A DNA stretch of 64,000 nt from Nymphaea colorata (lineage: Eukaryota; Streptophyta; Magnoliopsida; Nymphaeales; Nymphaeaceae): NCBI RefSeq assembly GCF_008831285.2, contig NC_045149.1, positions 5,633,500-5,697,499 of the forward strand, given 5' to 3'. The stretch's first letter is position 1. Every line of letters begins with the position of its first letter. Under the pieces are notes generated by a model, which was given only the letters and a program-made list of their open reading frames with translations, made no database searches and had not been told where the DNA came from. Made by a program: the position numbers and the translations under genes. Shown here in pieces: positions 11,401 through 24,666 of the stretch.

Positions 11401-12080
11401 CCAGTCTTCCTCCTCAAGACATTGAGACAATTCAGTTCGAAGAACTTTCTCCAGTTCAATAGATTCTGCATCACCCCTTCGAATGGCAACCTGACACTGC
11501 TCCAAGGCTGATCGAATACTAAAAAATTTTCTGGCTATCCAAATGCATTTGTTTTTTGCTCCACTGAGATAAAGCACAGCTCGATCTTTCCATATTTTTA
11601 AGTACATGAATAATAGGATGACCAAAATCTCTGTCTACCGAAGCCTCCTTCACCAGACACACTTTCTCTTACTCCAGCAATTGAAATACTTATTATGACC
11701 TCTCCTTCCCTGTTGAGGACAATTACCGTACCATTTCTTAAAACGAGAGCACTGTGGTCTGAAACAGATCTGCCTAGAATCTCCAGTGAACTGTCTACGC
11801 CCCATACGTTTTTTTAGAACTGATTAATCAAGCATCAGTCTAGCCTACATAAAATATTTGTAGGGCATAACCTATTATTAGACCAAGTATAATTCTTCCT
11901 AGGATCCTAGAGAGAGAACAATTAAGGGTTCCAAAGGAAGTTGTTAAAATCCTTGCAAGCAGATCGATTTGGAGCAACACCAGTTTTGTCACCTCCACCT
12001 TGAGGGCATTAAAATCTCCCGTAATCGAGCAATGGTCATGGTACTTCCGCAAGAGATTATCAAGCTGAAAAAAGTTATAC
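8480..12080 (-). pseudogene. L1-like LINE ORF2 remnant (endonuclease, RT, zf-RVT)
   Basis: Minus-strand pieces in order: an endonuclease scrap with SITGDFNALK (about 12030), a linker (11625-11302), RT fingers and palm (10905-10129) and a C-terminal zf-RVT-like segment (9678-8516). RT blocks seen are LNFDISKLYDKVNW, then GLRQGV, and a catalytic box that reads FAYDVLLF near 10350-10380 in another frame, where active LINEs have FADD or YADD. So the first Asp of that box is Tyr here. Several frameshifts and stops separate the pieces. ORF1 is absent; the 5' side is replaced by the copia LTR at 12134. It copied its own RNA when active. Confidence 0.8.
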
Positions 12081-12133
12081 CTCTCTCATTGACGATCAGT
12101 GGAATTAGAAGTTCTACTGGAGCATTTTAAAAA

Positions 12134-12407
12134 TGTTGGGCTTTAACGTCAAATCAGTAAGAATGAAGACGTAGAAGAAAGAGACAGTTGCGAGAAGGTA
12201 GAGAAGGAAAAACGAGAGAGAAGTCACGAGAGAGAAGGGAGCTCGTTGAAAGGGCTCCTACACTTCTAATATTAATTAAAAAAACTAATTAGGATTATGT
12301 TTAACCCCTTATATAAAGAGTCCAATAACTATTTAAAAATTCAAAGAACTACCTAACAAGAAAGTTTCAAAATACAGAAAACCTCAAACCAGTACATTTT
12401 CTCAACA
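12134..12407 (-). repeat. 3' LTR of copia element E
   Basis: On the minus strand a 274-bp unit starts TGTTGAGAAAATG just after a polypurine tract (TTGAGGGGAAG, 12408-12418) and ends AAAGCCCAACA. The placement of the polypurine tract shows it is a 3' LTR. AAAAA flanks it at 12129-12133. No matching 5' LTR was found. Confidence 0.6.
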
Positions 12408-14230
12408 CTTCCCCTCAAGCTAGAGCATAGATATCTATCATGCTCAGCTTGTTACAGCACTTCATGAAATCTGATATAGAAAGAGCTTTAGTAAATATAT
12501 TTGCGGCTTTATCTTCAGAACCAGAACCAACATATTCAGTAGAAATAATCTCTGCTTGAATTAAGTCTCAATATAGTGACAATCCACCTCGATATGTTTG
12601 GTCCGTTCGTGGAAGATAGGATTATTGGCTATATAAGTAGCCGCTTTATTGTCACAATACTTTTTTTATAGGCAGTTTTATTTGAATTCCAATACCTTTT
12701 AGCATGACTCTCACTCAGCTGATTTCAGTGGCAGTTTGAGCCATGGCTCGATATTCTGACTTTGCACTGGACCAAGCCACAACAACTTGTTTTTTACTTC
12801 GCTAAGAAACTAAGTTACCTCCAACAAAAATACAGAATCTCATAGTGGATCAATAGTGCACGGATAATCTGCATTAAAATAGGCTTCTATATGAATTGAT
12901 GAACTTCTTCTAAAAAATAGACCTTTTCTAGAGGAACTTTTTAGAAATTTCAATAGTACCATAGTTGCATCCCAATGTATTTTTCTTGGCTTGTACATAA
13001 ATTGGCTTAGTTTTCACACAACAAAAGATATATCGGGCCAAGTTATGGTTACATATAGTAGTTTTCCAATCAATGAAATATATGATCTGCTATCCACAGG
13101 TTCAGATTTATCATCATATAAGTGAATACGAGAGTTCATAGGAATAGATGCCGGTTTGGTTCTAGCCATACATGTCTCTTATAGCAAATCAATAACATAT
13201 TTTCTTTGAAAAAAAACTAAACCTTCTTTACTTCTTGCTACTTATATCCCCAAGAAGTCACTTAGAGAGCTAAGGTCTTTAGTAACAAAGTGATGTTGGA
13301 GATACTTCTTTGTATCTTGTATTTTTCTTGCTCTTTGTCACTAGTTAAAATGATGTCATCCACATATATCACCATAATCACCATACCTTGTGAGGTCCTT
13401 TTTTTTAACAATGAATTATCTAAAGGAGATCTATGAAACCCGAACTTGGATACAACATCACACAATTTCTGAAGCGGGACTCTGCTTCAAACCGTATATA
13501 GCTTTTTTTAACAAACATGCATTGGTACACTCCCCCTGTTTCTCAAAGTTTGGCAGTTGCTGCATATAAATACTTTAGATAAATTTTGCATTTTTGACAT
13601 CTAATTGGTACATATTTCATGAGTGATGAACTGCAACAGATATAATTAGTCGTATAGTACCCAAACGTGCCACCAGGAAGAAAGTTTCAAAGAAATCAAT
13701 ACCATACATCTATGTGTACCCTTTTGCTACCAACCATGTCTTGTGTCGCTCAACTGTACCATCCGAGTTATACTTGATAGTAAATACCCATTTCGAACTG
13801 ACAATATCTACCTAGATTGAAGTTCAACAAGATCCTAAGTGTAGTGAGATATTAGGAAGTTAATCTCCTCCTTTATTGCTTGGTACTACTTAGAGTCCAA
13901 AAAAACTTATTCATGGGAGATGGGAACTGAAGTAGTTGACAAGGCATCAATAAATTTGCACATATTAGGTCTTTGTGATGGAAGGGTTCATAACAAGATG
14001 AATTCCTCAGACTTCTCCTATTATAAGGGTTCCTTGAGAAAAAGAGAAAAAATTGACTAGGCAAAAAGGTTTCTCCTACCCAACTAAAACACAACTTCCA
14101 AAGTTGAGGCGAAAGCTGAAGGTTGATAAGATGAAAGGATGGATTCCATAGCCCATGACACATAATTTGTAGGTGTAACTTTGAGGAATGGTCCAAGGGA
14201 AAGGTACTATTTGCCTTCCATTTCATATAG
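12408..14230 (-). pseudogene. Copia element E RT / RNase H remnant
   Basis: Heavily decayed minus-strand pol. The end reads like MLSMIDIYALA before the polypurine tract, matching the C-terminus of the intron 7 element. The RNase H zone spans about 12430-13000. An RT piece at 13262-13465 contains FGFHRSPLDNSL and an intact VIYVDDIILTSD box. Upstream, to about 14230, only out-of-frame RT N-terminal and linker sequence can be followed. It is older than the related element in the carrier gene intron. Confidence 0.65.
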
Positions 14231-16790
14231 AATAAATTAACTTAGTTTGTGAAAGAGATATAGCATACTAGAAATGAGAAACATGACAGTTCAATCCTCT
14301 CAACCTAATCAGCAGCAGCAAGATTCAATCTACTTGCTGTAACATATACAACCGGTCTTCTAATTGCCACAACAATTGGTACTGACGCAGATCTTCAAAT
14401 AAGTCAACAACCAATTCAGAATCAATCAGGAAAATTTATAGCAGCACACCGTCTCATTTTTTTCTTTGAGAAAGAAGTTGAAGCTCCAACTTGACGAACA
14501 AAACAAATCACAGATACCATGTGAACAAAATGAATATCTCACAAATTAATTTGTTAAGAATTAAGCTCTTTAAGAGCTTGATAGGACAATAAACAGAAAA
14601 CAACATGAGCTGTTGGGATCTCCAACAGCTTGAAACATAGCCATTGCAGAGTCCTCGGCTCTCTATAGCTAAGATATTCAGCTCGGAAAGCAGAAAATAA
14701 AAAGAATAAAAGATTACAAAGACAAGAAAATAAAAAATAAGAGATTACACAAAGCAAAAAAAAAAACATACTGCTGACTTACTAACATAGTAGATGTCAT
14801 CTACAGTAAAAGATATTCAGTGTTTGGTAGCAATATTTGAAAATCATGTCCACCACAGCAAGCTTTTTCATCCACTTATGGCACAGATCAAGACTCGTTT
14901 AACCAATCCCTTGGCATTCCAGAAGAACTCATGTGAATGAATGTATACAGAAATACAAACATCGTAACTGGATTGGAAAACAATCGATGATCACATGATG
15001 ATTACATACATATACCTTCACTCATTTTAACAACTACAAAAAAAAATCAATTAAATAATTCTGCTTCTCCTTGGATGCCTCAAAGAATAACATGAAAAAA
15101 AGGAAGTTAAAGAATTAAATTGCCTGAGAATTAGTGCATACCCTGAAGAAGAGCGGTTTTGAGTGAGCCTCATCATTGTGAAGAGGTATATTAAAGAACA
15201 CCGCTAATGAACAACGGAAAGAGCGAAGAGGTAAAGATCACCTTTTCCAGCCTAAGCCTCTTTCTCTCTCTCTCGTGAGTTTATACTATGACGTTACAAC
15301 CTATCTTTGCTCCACCAAGAATTGGTTCATCCACCAAAAAAAAAGTTGCCATAAATTCAATTTCTGTTTAAGAAGCCATTATCCCATTAAAACATATAAA
15401 GCCATTAATTGACACAAACACATAGATCTAACAGAATTTAATTAAAAGTAAAAGAAAAAAAATACAGTTCACATTTTACAGTATGGCAAGAAAATGAACT
15501 TTGAGAGTCTCATTGATGGCTTTTGAAGCTATAATTAAACAAGTGCAACCCCTTGACAAGTACCAAACCTCTGGCTTGATCAAAAAATTGTGATGTACTT
15601 GGCTTCTCATGGTACTATCTTGCATAAGTGTAAAAGAGCAATTGCAACAATTTTTCTTTTCAATATGAAAGAAACAAAAAACATAAACTGAAAACAAGAA
15701 AAATGAATGAGTGAATGTACTGTAGAAGGCTTGCATTCCACAATTGCATTACAAATCCAAATTTGATGATATTCTTGATTCAAAGAGAAGCAAGCATATT
15801 GGACATATCCAAGTATGGAACTCAGTGAAGATAATGATGTAAAAGTCAACAGCAAATACCAAGATTAATTGGAAATTCGTCTCTTTCCATCCTCCCATAC
15901 CCCCACTTGAAGCTGATGGATCATCATGATATGCAATCCCCACTTGTTCTCATAAAAATCCAGTATCTCAACTTAAAAAAATAAAAAAAAAATCAATAAA
16001 TTTTAATTTAGGTGCATTGGCTGGTCATGTTCACTAAAATTTCACAACTTGTAGCTTCAATAATTTCACCAGGTGAACACCACATTTATGAACCAACAAA
16101 AGAGAAGGTGTTCCTCCTATTTACACAATCAAGTGTGGATCGAAACCTGGGTTTGGTGGTCGAAACTCGCTCCTGCCTTGAGCAAGACCTCCAAGGGAGC
16201 GAGCTCACCACACACTGGGTCAGCTCAGACCCAAGAGACCAACCGGTCAAAAATAGCCGATTCTTACTACAGTGACCTGACCTAGAGCACCTATGAAGGC
16301 TAATGGGTAAATCACCTGCAGTGAAAAAGAAATAAAATAATAAATAAATAGGTAAGGTGAGAAACAGCGAACACCACAACAAAGAATGAATGAGGCCAAA
16401 ACGATGAGTTCTGCTTTCCTCATTCAACAATGGGACAAAATGAAAAATCAAACGAAAGAGAATCAACAGAACAAAATGCTATTAACCAAGAATAAGGAAA
16501 GATTTGTGCGAAGAAGAAAAGAAGCATGACATTTTTAAAAGGCACGATTCTTACAATTCCAAGTAACTAAATAGCATGTACCACAGTTCTCTGGTCATAA
16601 AAAGGACAGTCCTTAAGTTTTGAAAAACACTCACATATTAGGCAAGAAGAACAAAACTTTTCTAGAGACAAACCTTGGCATATTTTTAAAATGTAGGCTT
16701 CCACATTACCAAACACATGATTGTATCATAACCGAGTTGGATGATGAACAAAAATGAACAAAATAGCTTCGCATATTTTTAGAATGTAGG
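14231..16790. other. No gene seen; AT-rich intergenic sequence
   Basis: AT-rich with short poly-A and CT tracts. A degenerate CAGATACCATG near 14509 could be a relic of a copia primer binding site, but no LTR can be defined beside it. The open frames here are short and resemble nothing I know. Confidence 0.5.
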
Positions 16791-19644
16791 TGGTAGGATC
16801 GCCTGGGCCGAGGCGCTGCCGAGGCCTATCGACCCTCGCCTACCATTCCCGGACCACGCGCTGGACGGTGTAGGCAGGAGGAGGCTAACTCCCGGGTATA
16901 CAAATCCTTCCTCAGTCGGTTTAACTGCCGACTGTGTACAAGTTTATCCCCGCGGGTACAAGAAAATCTCGGCCCGAGTACAAGTTTTACAAGTGAGGTT
17001 AAGGTCCAAATTACAACCGTGTACAATACAAGTGTAGGAAAACCCTCACAACTCACGTTGCAGATGCCCGGCTCAAACCATCCACATGCATTCATTCATC
17101 GAGCAAACCATTCCCCTTTTTCGAGCTGTGAGTTCCCCTAGGTTAGGCCAGATCAAGTGTATCGGCTCAGCTGGGGGTCACTTGGGAGTGAGGCCCACCA
17201 ATGATCCCCTTTGGCTGGCAAGAGGGGACCGAAGCCGCGAGTCAAACCACACCCGCCCCGCAAAGAGGTTAGAGACTTACCGCAGTCCAAGAGTGGACTG
17301 CCATCGGCTTTCTGCTTCGGAATGAAGCACTCGGTGGATGGCTCGATCTGCGGTACCGCGGCAGAGAGTAGGCGTCAGCTGATAGCCTCCCTTAAAGTGA
17401 AAGCGTCCTCTGTACGCGGCAAGTTCCAGGCAGCCGCGAGGGCCCCTTTTTTGAGTGTGGGGAGGTTATTGCTCCTCTCGATCGGCAAGAAGAAACAGGC
17501 AACACCCGGGTCAAGGCCTTAACAGAAAGCATAGAAGGGAGCCAGGGAAGAGTATGCAGTTACCGTGAATGGACCAGAAGAAGGTCTGGTTCGGCCGTTG
17601 CGCGTGGTTGCTCTCTTCCGCGGCAAGAGCCAGCCAACGGGCCTGGGAGCGCCTTGTTTCCCGCTAGGGAGGTTAAGGTCCCCCGAGGCGACGCGGTTCT
17701 CGGGAGCAAGGCAGCGAGGCCGTGGCTTGGGCGCGGTAGACTCCGTCGGGGGCTGGAGATGTGTACCGTGGAGTAGGCTATGGGAACCGATGCTAGTGTC
17801 TGAAGGGGGGCCTGCTCACCGGCTAGTCCACCGATGCTCAAACCCGAATCCCTTCACCGTGAGAACCACGTCACGGTGGCTTCCCTTGGGGCCGTAGAGA
17901 GAACCACGCTCTAGGCCACAAGGGGATCAAGGAAACCTATGGCTGGCTAAGAAGAACCACGTCTTAGCCCGGAGAAGAAGGGGAGTACCTTGATGCCGGA
18001 GAACCACACCAAAAAATGCAAGCTAACTCAACCTTCCATTGATAACCTTGAGCTCTCGGGTGAACCGAGAGAAGGCTGCTACACAGCTATAGTGAAGATA
18101 GAGAGTACACAATGCTTAAGATGACAAAAAGATAACCCAAACCCTAATCTCTAACTATTTACACAAACTGGGCAGGAAACCGTCTGGGTCGGAACAAAAG
18201 GCGCGCCAGACCTGCCTTGCCTAATCCAGATAGGCTGATCTGGGCGGTGCCGGCCTGGAGCGGAGGAGCGGGCGGAGGAGGTGAAGCGCTAATCCGCTCC
18301 GAATAACCTCCCTTTCTACGGGAAGCTCTGACACGATCAGTCTCGGGAATGAGCGCACTTGAGTGCGCGAATCGCCTTGTGGAGTCTTCTGCGGGGGTGG
18401 GTCGGCAGCCTGGGTCCTTGCCGACCCACCTGGGTGAATCTTCTAGAAGTTTTGACATGGTGCGGGCGGGTCAGGTAGTCCAAGAGTCGTGTGGGCCTGA
18501 TCCGACCCGGAGGGTCTTCCGATGGTCCTGTGGGTGGTGCGGCCTAGATCTGGGACTCTGACATAGGTCTGTCCTCGTTGGGCGGACCCAAACGATCTGG
18601 TGCTGAGCTGGAGCTGGCGTTGACCTGGTCTGGATGGCGGTGGTAGCTGGCTGATGGGTCCGAGGGCTCCCTCTAGGTGCGGTGCCCTAGATGGCCTAGG
18701 AACCATCCCCGGCCGGTCCAAGGGTTAGCGATGCTGATCTGTTGGTTGCTGTTGGTTGCTGTTGGTGAGCGGGTCCCGGGGGGAGGTGTGGTGGGATGGT
18801 GCAACCTGGGGGTGTTGCCCTGGGATGGTAACCTCCCCAGGCGTGAGATGGGTGACGGGGTGTGTGAAGGGCCAGGCTCAGCCCTGCTTGCGTGTGTGCA
18901 AGTGGGGGCGATGGCCCTGCTGGGGAGGCGTTCAGGCCTCGGAGGCCACCATGCCTGGTGGCGACTGCCTGCACCAAGCCGAGTGACCCTCGGCAAGGTC
19001 CGCGGCCGCTAACCTCATTTCGCTCGGAATGGCTGTGTCCCCCATCGCTGGGCTCCAACTGCCTCTCGGCTACAGAAGTCAGGGGCCCCCTTTCGCTCGA
19101 TGGGCTCTTCCCGCTGGTCTGGGGAATGACCCTCTCGGCTACAGAGGCCGCCTGCATAGGCATTCCGCTCGGTATGGCATCGCTTTTAGGTGATTGCCTC
19201 TCAGCTATGGCTGCTCAGTACCCCAGCCATGCCTGAATCGGAGAAGGGGTCCAAGCCCATACGGGACACTGCTGCTCCATCCGCAGAAGGAGTGCTCCCA
19301 TAGGAAGGTGCATCTGTCCGTCTGTCGTTGCGTGGCGCTCGGCCAGGGTGACTGAGCGCTGCCCGATAGGATTTTCCGTCTGTAGCGACGCGGTCCGTCC
19401 TTGCCTACTCGCTTGTTCTCTCAGAGCGTTGTCCTCCTGACTTGGAAGTTGTCGGCCAGCCTGAACAGTGTGTGCTGGTGTGCGGTGGTCCTATTGCGAG
19501 GTCTGCTTGGGGCAGTGACGCTCCTTAGCGTTGGGCTGAACCCGATGCTGCCTGCTATGGCCGTTAGGTCTGTGGTCCTTAGCTGCTGCGATGATGGCTA
19601 GGCAACGAGCCGGCAGGGATGCGGTCAGGTGCAAGGTCGCATCA
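16791..19644 (-). repeat. Long GC-rich LTR of a Ty3/gypsy (chromovirus-like) element
   Basis: The right border is supported: on the minus strand a purine run AGGGGAGAGGATT is followed by TGATGCGACCTTGC, the layout of a gypsy polypurine tract and LTR start. The left border (CCTACCA end at 16791) is inferred from the TG...CA rule and the sharp change from AT-rich to GC-rich sequence. At about 2.85 kb it fits the long LTRs of Del/Tekay-type elements. All overlapping open frames on both strands are products of GC richness. Short degenerate repeats such as CTCTCGGCTACAGA occur at 19060-19145. Confidence 0.55.
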
Positions 19645-19860
19645 AATCCTCTCCCCTTAGACGAAACTTGCCCCCAAGTTCCTAGCGTCGGATACTTTTT
19701 GACCAGCTCGTTGGCCGGTTCCCACGTGGGACTATGATCCCTGAGTCTAGCATTTCTTTGATTAATCATTCGATCTCCCCTTTTTGGGCGTGGGCGTAGC
19801 GATATGGTCTTACTTCGATCTCCCCTTTTTGGGCGTGGGTGTAGCGATATGGTCTTACTA
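19645..19860 (-). pseudogene. Gypsy pol scraps with a 45-bp tandem duplication
   Basis: In one minus-strand frame the sequence reads VRPYRYAHAQKGEIE, then LIKEMLDSGIIVP, the N-terminal block of gypsy reverse transcriptase. The 45-bp segment coding the first block is present twice in tandem (19771-19815 and 19816-19860, two differences). It is followed within about 100 bp by the LTR, so nearly all of RT, RNase H and integrase is deleted. The segment PANELVKKYP before the polypurine tract may be the pol C-terminus. Confidence 0.65.
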
Positions 19861-21660
19861 AGATAGCTCCTCCTTTTTACATGATGGGAGAAGGCCCCCA
19901 TACATCGGAATGAACAAGTTCAAAAGGCACATAAGAAAAGAAGTTTCTTTGTCCAAAAGATAAAGATTTCATTTTTCAATATACGCAATCGTTACATTTA
20001 AATTTCTCAATACAAATATCATTAGTAGGAGTCATCATAGATAATTTACTAATGTTTGGATGACCTAATGTTTGATGTCAAACATTGATGTCCACATTTT
20101 TGACGTAGTTACAGAATTTTTCTTTGGGGATACATAAATTTTTCATGTAGTAAAGGTCTCCCTTTTTAAAACCTTCCCCAATCAGTCTCCTAGTTTGGTG
20201 ATTTTGCACCAAATATTTATTTGATGAGAAAACTATATCAAAGTCAAGATCTGAAATTTGAAATACAGAAAGTAATTCAAGATTATGTTTAGGAACATAA
20301 CTAACTTTTGGTATAAAGAAATTTTGTTTTTCTCCAAATTCTTTTTCAAAATTTCCAATTCCTTTAACATTCAAAGACGTTCCATCAGCGGTAACTACAT
20401 TGATTTCTTTTTTTGCTTGTTCAAACCTGGTTAAAGATGATATATTAGGTGTCATATGAAATGATGCACCGGAATCTAGAAGCCAAGGAATCATACCAAG
20501 AATGTTAAAGGTGGATGTCATTTTTGCTAGTGCTCCAAAATTTGACTCCTTTATTATGGGTTGAAGAGCTGTCACAATTTAATTCAATTTTATAGAGATT
20601 GATGCAAGATCACATCTTTCATTTTGAACATTTGCAACCTTCTTTTAATCAAATTGTCTGGGTTCTGTTGCCGTCATTGAGAATATGCAGCTCCTCCTTT
20701 AAGAAAATTCCCTTCATAATTTCGTGATTGTCATTCATTGTTGTTTCCCTTCAACTTTGGATAACTAGGTCTTACGTGACCCAGTTCATGACAAAATGAC
20801 AAACAACCTTATATTTCTCTTTATTTTGATTTTAAAAATGAGGGGCTCTAAAAATCTAATGTTGTTTCCGGTAGAAGTGGCTAAAATTTTTTTCTTCTTC
20901 ATGTTTGGAAATGAGAAGATATCCATTTCTTTGAATAAATCATTCTAGTCTCTTCTCCACTTAGTTTCTTAAAAAGTTCATGAATAAGTAGAGAAGAAGC
21001 TAAGGATAACAGAGTTGACCTTATTTGTTCAAATTCAGGTCTTAGCCTTGAAGAAATTGAAAAAATATAAACTCATCAACTGCATCTCTTCTAATCTAGT
21101 GGCATTTACAATCTATTCCTAGTTTAGGACTAAGTTGATCTAATTCAGTCCAAATATTAGAGATTTTCATAAAGTAATCTCTAACATTTTTCTCTCCTTG
21201 TTTGATATTTTGGGCTTTTTGAATCAATAGATACTTTTGGGTTGTACCTTTTTGAGTAAACATTCATTTGAGGTATTCCATACCTCACTTGCCTTCTCAT
21301 AGTACATGAGGCTTCGAGCAATTCTAGGTTTGATACTTCCATAAATCCATTTTTAATCATTGAGTTCTTGGTTTCCCAATCATCTAGTTTCTTATAATAT
21401 TCATTCATAGCATTTTGTCTTTCTTTCTCATCTAATTTTTTCACAATCTCATTTTCTACTTTAGTTAACTTAAATTGAGGAATGAGCGTACCTCTTATGA
21501 AGCCTCATAAGTATTTTCCTTTGATGTGCATCTCCAAACATTTATCCCATAATGTATAGTTAGTTTTATCAAGCTTGTATGAGCATGATAGCTCCCTCCC
21601 TCAATCAAAATTTTGGAGTCCTCCATGAAATCTGCTCTAGATGACTAATTGATACTTTTG
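19861..21660 (-). pseudogene. Copia element F gag-protease-integrase remnant
   Basis: Minus-strand Gag pieces lie at about 21660-20640, including KKLDEKERQNAMNEYYKKLD (21444-21181). The protease core WLLDSGASFHMT is near 20475 in a 165-codon frame, followed by YVPKHNLELLSV, GAG-pre-integrase, and the first integrase block FELVHSDVWGPSPIM near 19880-19915. There the frame ends and gypsy sequence begins, so integrase core, RT and RNase H are missing. Several frameshifts lie in Gag. Confidence 0.75.
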
Positions 21661-21927
21661 GATGGATGACAATCAGTCTGGAGTGCAGCAGTTAACCAAG
21701 ATTAAAAGAGCAGAATATTGAGGTGTTGTTTTAGGATAAATATCCTTTCTCAGAAGTACAACATAAAGGAATGGGAGGTCACTTAGCTTAGACAGTCTTT
21801 GAGACAATCCCACAAACAAGTCACTTGAGAAATGATAACAACAAATGTGTAGATGTCTGATGATTCAGTCTTCAGAGATAAAACAGCTACCCAGCTTCAG
21901 AATTCCAAGAAAAAGCCAGCCTAACCT

Positions 21928-21940
21928 GGCTCTGATACAA
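21928..21940 (-). other. Primer binding site of copia element F
   Basis: The minus strand reads TTGTATCAGAGCC directly after the LTR end TTTTCA. This is a one-base variant of the plant copia Met-tRNA site. Confidence 0.65.
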
Positions 21941-22284
21941 TGAAAATGTGACTGCAACAGTCACTAAATAAACATGCAGTAAAAATAGGCATTAAGGTCA
22001 AGTAAAAAGTAATCTTTATTCAGATGAATATAGAATTCCTGTACACCATAGCTCACATTGTACAATGAGTAGTTTAGATATTTATACAAGAGAAGAGAGG
22101 GAAGAGTGGACTTAACTAGCCATTGGGCTAGTTCCAACGACTCATAAAAGAGCTGTTGGGCTAGTTCCAATGGCTCATCAAAGAATCGTTGGGACTTGCC
22201 AACGACTAGATCAAAAAGTAAAAAAATAAAATGTAAAAAAGTGAAACCAAAAAAAGGCATCCTATCAATAATACATTATTAACA
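21941..22284 (-). repeat. 5' LTR of copia element F
   Basis: A 344-bp LTR on the minus strand from TGTTAATAATGTATTATTG to CACATTTTCA. It contains two close copies of TTGGGCTAGTTCCAA(C/T)G (22123-22175). No 3' LTR of this family was found; the element was truncated where it meets gypsy sequence. Confidence 0.65.
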
Positions 22285-22439
22285 CATATATTAACCTATA
22301 TTTATGTATGTATTGTTTATACATAAACATAAGTAATATATATATACATATACCCTATATCTTAAGACTGAAATAAAAAAGCTCATATACAATGACTCAT
22401 TCATGGCAATAGAAACACAAGTTTTTATCAAGCTTTAGT

Positions 22440-23729
22440 AAAACAAAAAGGAATCAAGAATCAAATGTTGGGCATTGTAGTTAATGGGAGGATAGTGGAA
22501 GGGGCAGCTGAAGTGCAGGATGCTTTTATTTCATGAATTTTTTTTATGACCAAGCTGATGTTAGATGGGAAGAGAGCTTGTGGAGGGATTTGACAGAAGG
22601 TTTAACTGTTTCAAAAAATGAAAATAGATTCTTATGTGCCCCGGTGAGGGATGAAGAGGTAAAAAAAGATTGTGTTTAGCATGAAGAGTTGAACAGCCTC
22701 TGGACCTAATGGATTTACAGTAGATTTTTACAAATAAATATTGGAATTATGTTGGGGATTCTATCTCAGCTGCTGTCAGCAATTTTTCAAGACATGTAAT
22801 CTAGTTGGATCGGTTAACAAAACGCATATAATCCTCATTCCAAAGCATAAAGGAACTCAATTGATTTCTGAATATCGGTTGATATCACTCTGTAATGTCT
22901 TGTATAAGATTGTCATGAAAATTGTGGTTCTTCATATGAAAAATATTATGGCCAGAATTGTTAATAAGAACCAGGGAGTTTTTGCTCCAAATAGACTGAT
23001 TCAGGAATAAATCTTATTGGTGCATGAAGTGGTAAATGGGATGAATAACAGTAGCAATTCTTAGGTAATGATCAAGTTAGATATTGTGAAGTCTTATAAC
23101 AAACTCAGATGGTCTTTTTTGGAAGCAGCTCTTAAGAAGTTGGGATTTTGTGATACATGGGTGTCAAAGATTATGTGTTGTGTATCAATAACTTCATTTG
23201 CACTCGTCATAAATGGAAAGGAAGGTGCTTATTTTGGCTCTCAAAGGGGAATTCGGCAAAGGTCCCCTTTCTTGTTCATCTTGGAGGTTGAAGTCCTTTT
23301 TAAGAAGTTAGTTTGTGAAAAATCAAAGAAGCACATTAAGCTTCCATGAATGGTGGCAGGTCCACTAACTGGTCTAGGACTCTTTTAGGCTGATGATATG
23401 ATGATAGTATGTAAAAGAGAAACAGAACCAATATGCACTATTAAAAAGATGCTACAAGATTTGGATAGAAAATCTAGTTTGAGGGTTAGTTTTGAGAAAA
23501 CTGAAATTTTTCTTTTTAACATGGAAGTTGCACTTATGGAAACTCTTGCTGGGATCCTTGGCTGAAAAAATTCATCTCTGCCATGCATTTGTCTTGGAGT
23601 TCCATTGTTTGTGGGTAGACTTATGGTGGGTTTATGTGAAATTCTTACTCAGAAAGTGAGGAAAAAACTTTCGGTTTGGAAGGCGTCTCTTCTAGCAATT
23701 CCAAGAAAGATATGCTTGGTAAAGCATGT
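22440..23729 (+). pseudogene. LINE reverse transcriptase, segment 1 of 3
   Basis: Plus-strand L1-like RT. Blocks seen are TASGPNGFTVDFYK near 22695, NKTHIILIPK and EYRLISLCNVLYKI (22815-22920), LDIVKSYNKLRWSFL (near 23072), GIRQRSPFLFILEVE (near 23250) and LF*ADDMMIV near 23380, where a stop replaces the Tyr of YADD. It ends in ICLVKH at 23729, cut by a solo LTR, and resumes at 26861. The endonuclease and ORF1 are absent, as in 5'-truncated LINE copies. Many stops and frameshifts. Confidence 0.75.
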
Positions 23730-24632
23730 TGTTCGCATCCCCAAAGTTTTTGGTTTTGAAGTGCTCCAGAAAAATAGTTTTATTTTGAAAATGAGAGAGA
23801 AAGGGACTCGCCCGTCGGTACAAAGATTAACCGTTCCTAACACCTTTACTGGAGGTAATCAATCCAAAGGCTATGTCTATTATTGATGCATTTCATTTTG
23901 GCTTAAACATCTTTTTTTATTCTATATCTGGTGTAGAAAAATATTGAAAGTTTTGATGTTTCAAACTTTTGAAGAGGTTCTTCAAGAATCATTTGAGAAT
24001 GTGAAACATTTTAGGGAAAACTAGGATTGAGAAATTTTTATAAATATCATTTGAAAAGCTTGGGAAATTATTTTGAAATCACTTTAGTGTTCTCTTAAGA
24101 TTTTAAGTAAGTTTGAGATTTTGCTCTAATTCGGTTACTAGCTACCTAGAGCTCCATCTTGTCTTGCTTAAATTTTTTTGGAGAGGTGCTTGTGATTATA
24201 AACGGTATTAAGTGAATGTGAATGCATGAATGCATTGATCATATATGATTCATTCCTATACAACATTCATCTAAAAGACATTCCTATCATAACATACATC
24301 TAAGATTTTTGTAATAAATGTTTTTGATGAAAAGAGAAAAGTTTTTGAAAATGGAATGAGATTCTAAACCATCAAGCATGCATCCAATATTGGATCATTA
24401 CTTGAGTTTTGGTCTTGATGAAGTCGGTAAATAAAAGATTATGAGAAAATGTTTAAAGGAAAACAAAAGGTGCAATATTCTTATAAAAAGAAAAAGAGAT
24501 AGAGAAAGAAACTTCAAAGATCACTAGATGGAAGATTTTGAAATAGGAGGAGATATATATTCTCTATATGTATGTATACATATTTGTATAAGCTTTTGAA
24601 AATGAAGTCTTAACTTAAATAAAAGAGAAAGA

Positions 24633-24666
<34 letters not shown>

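Noticed and set aside
17086-19236. Many overlapping frames of 70-155 codons in both directions
   Set aside because: GC-rich LTR sequence has few stop codons. None of the products resembles a known protein and they overlap in opposite strands.
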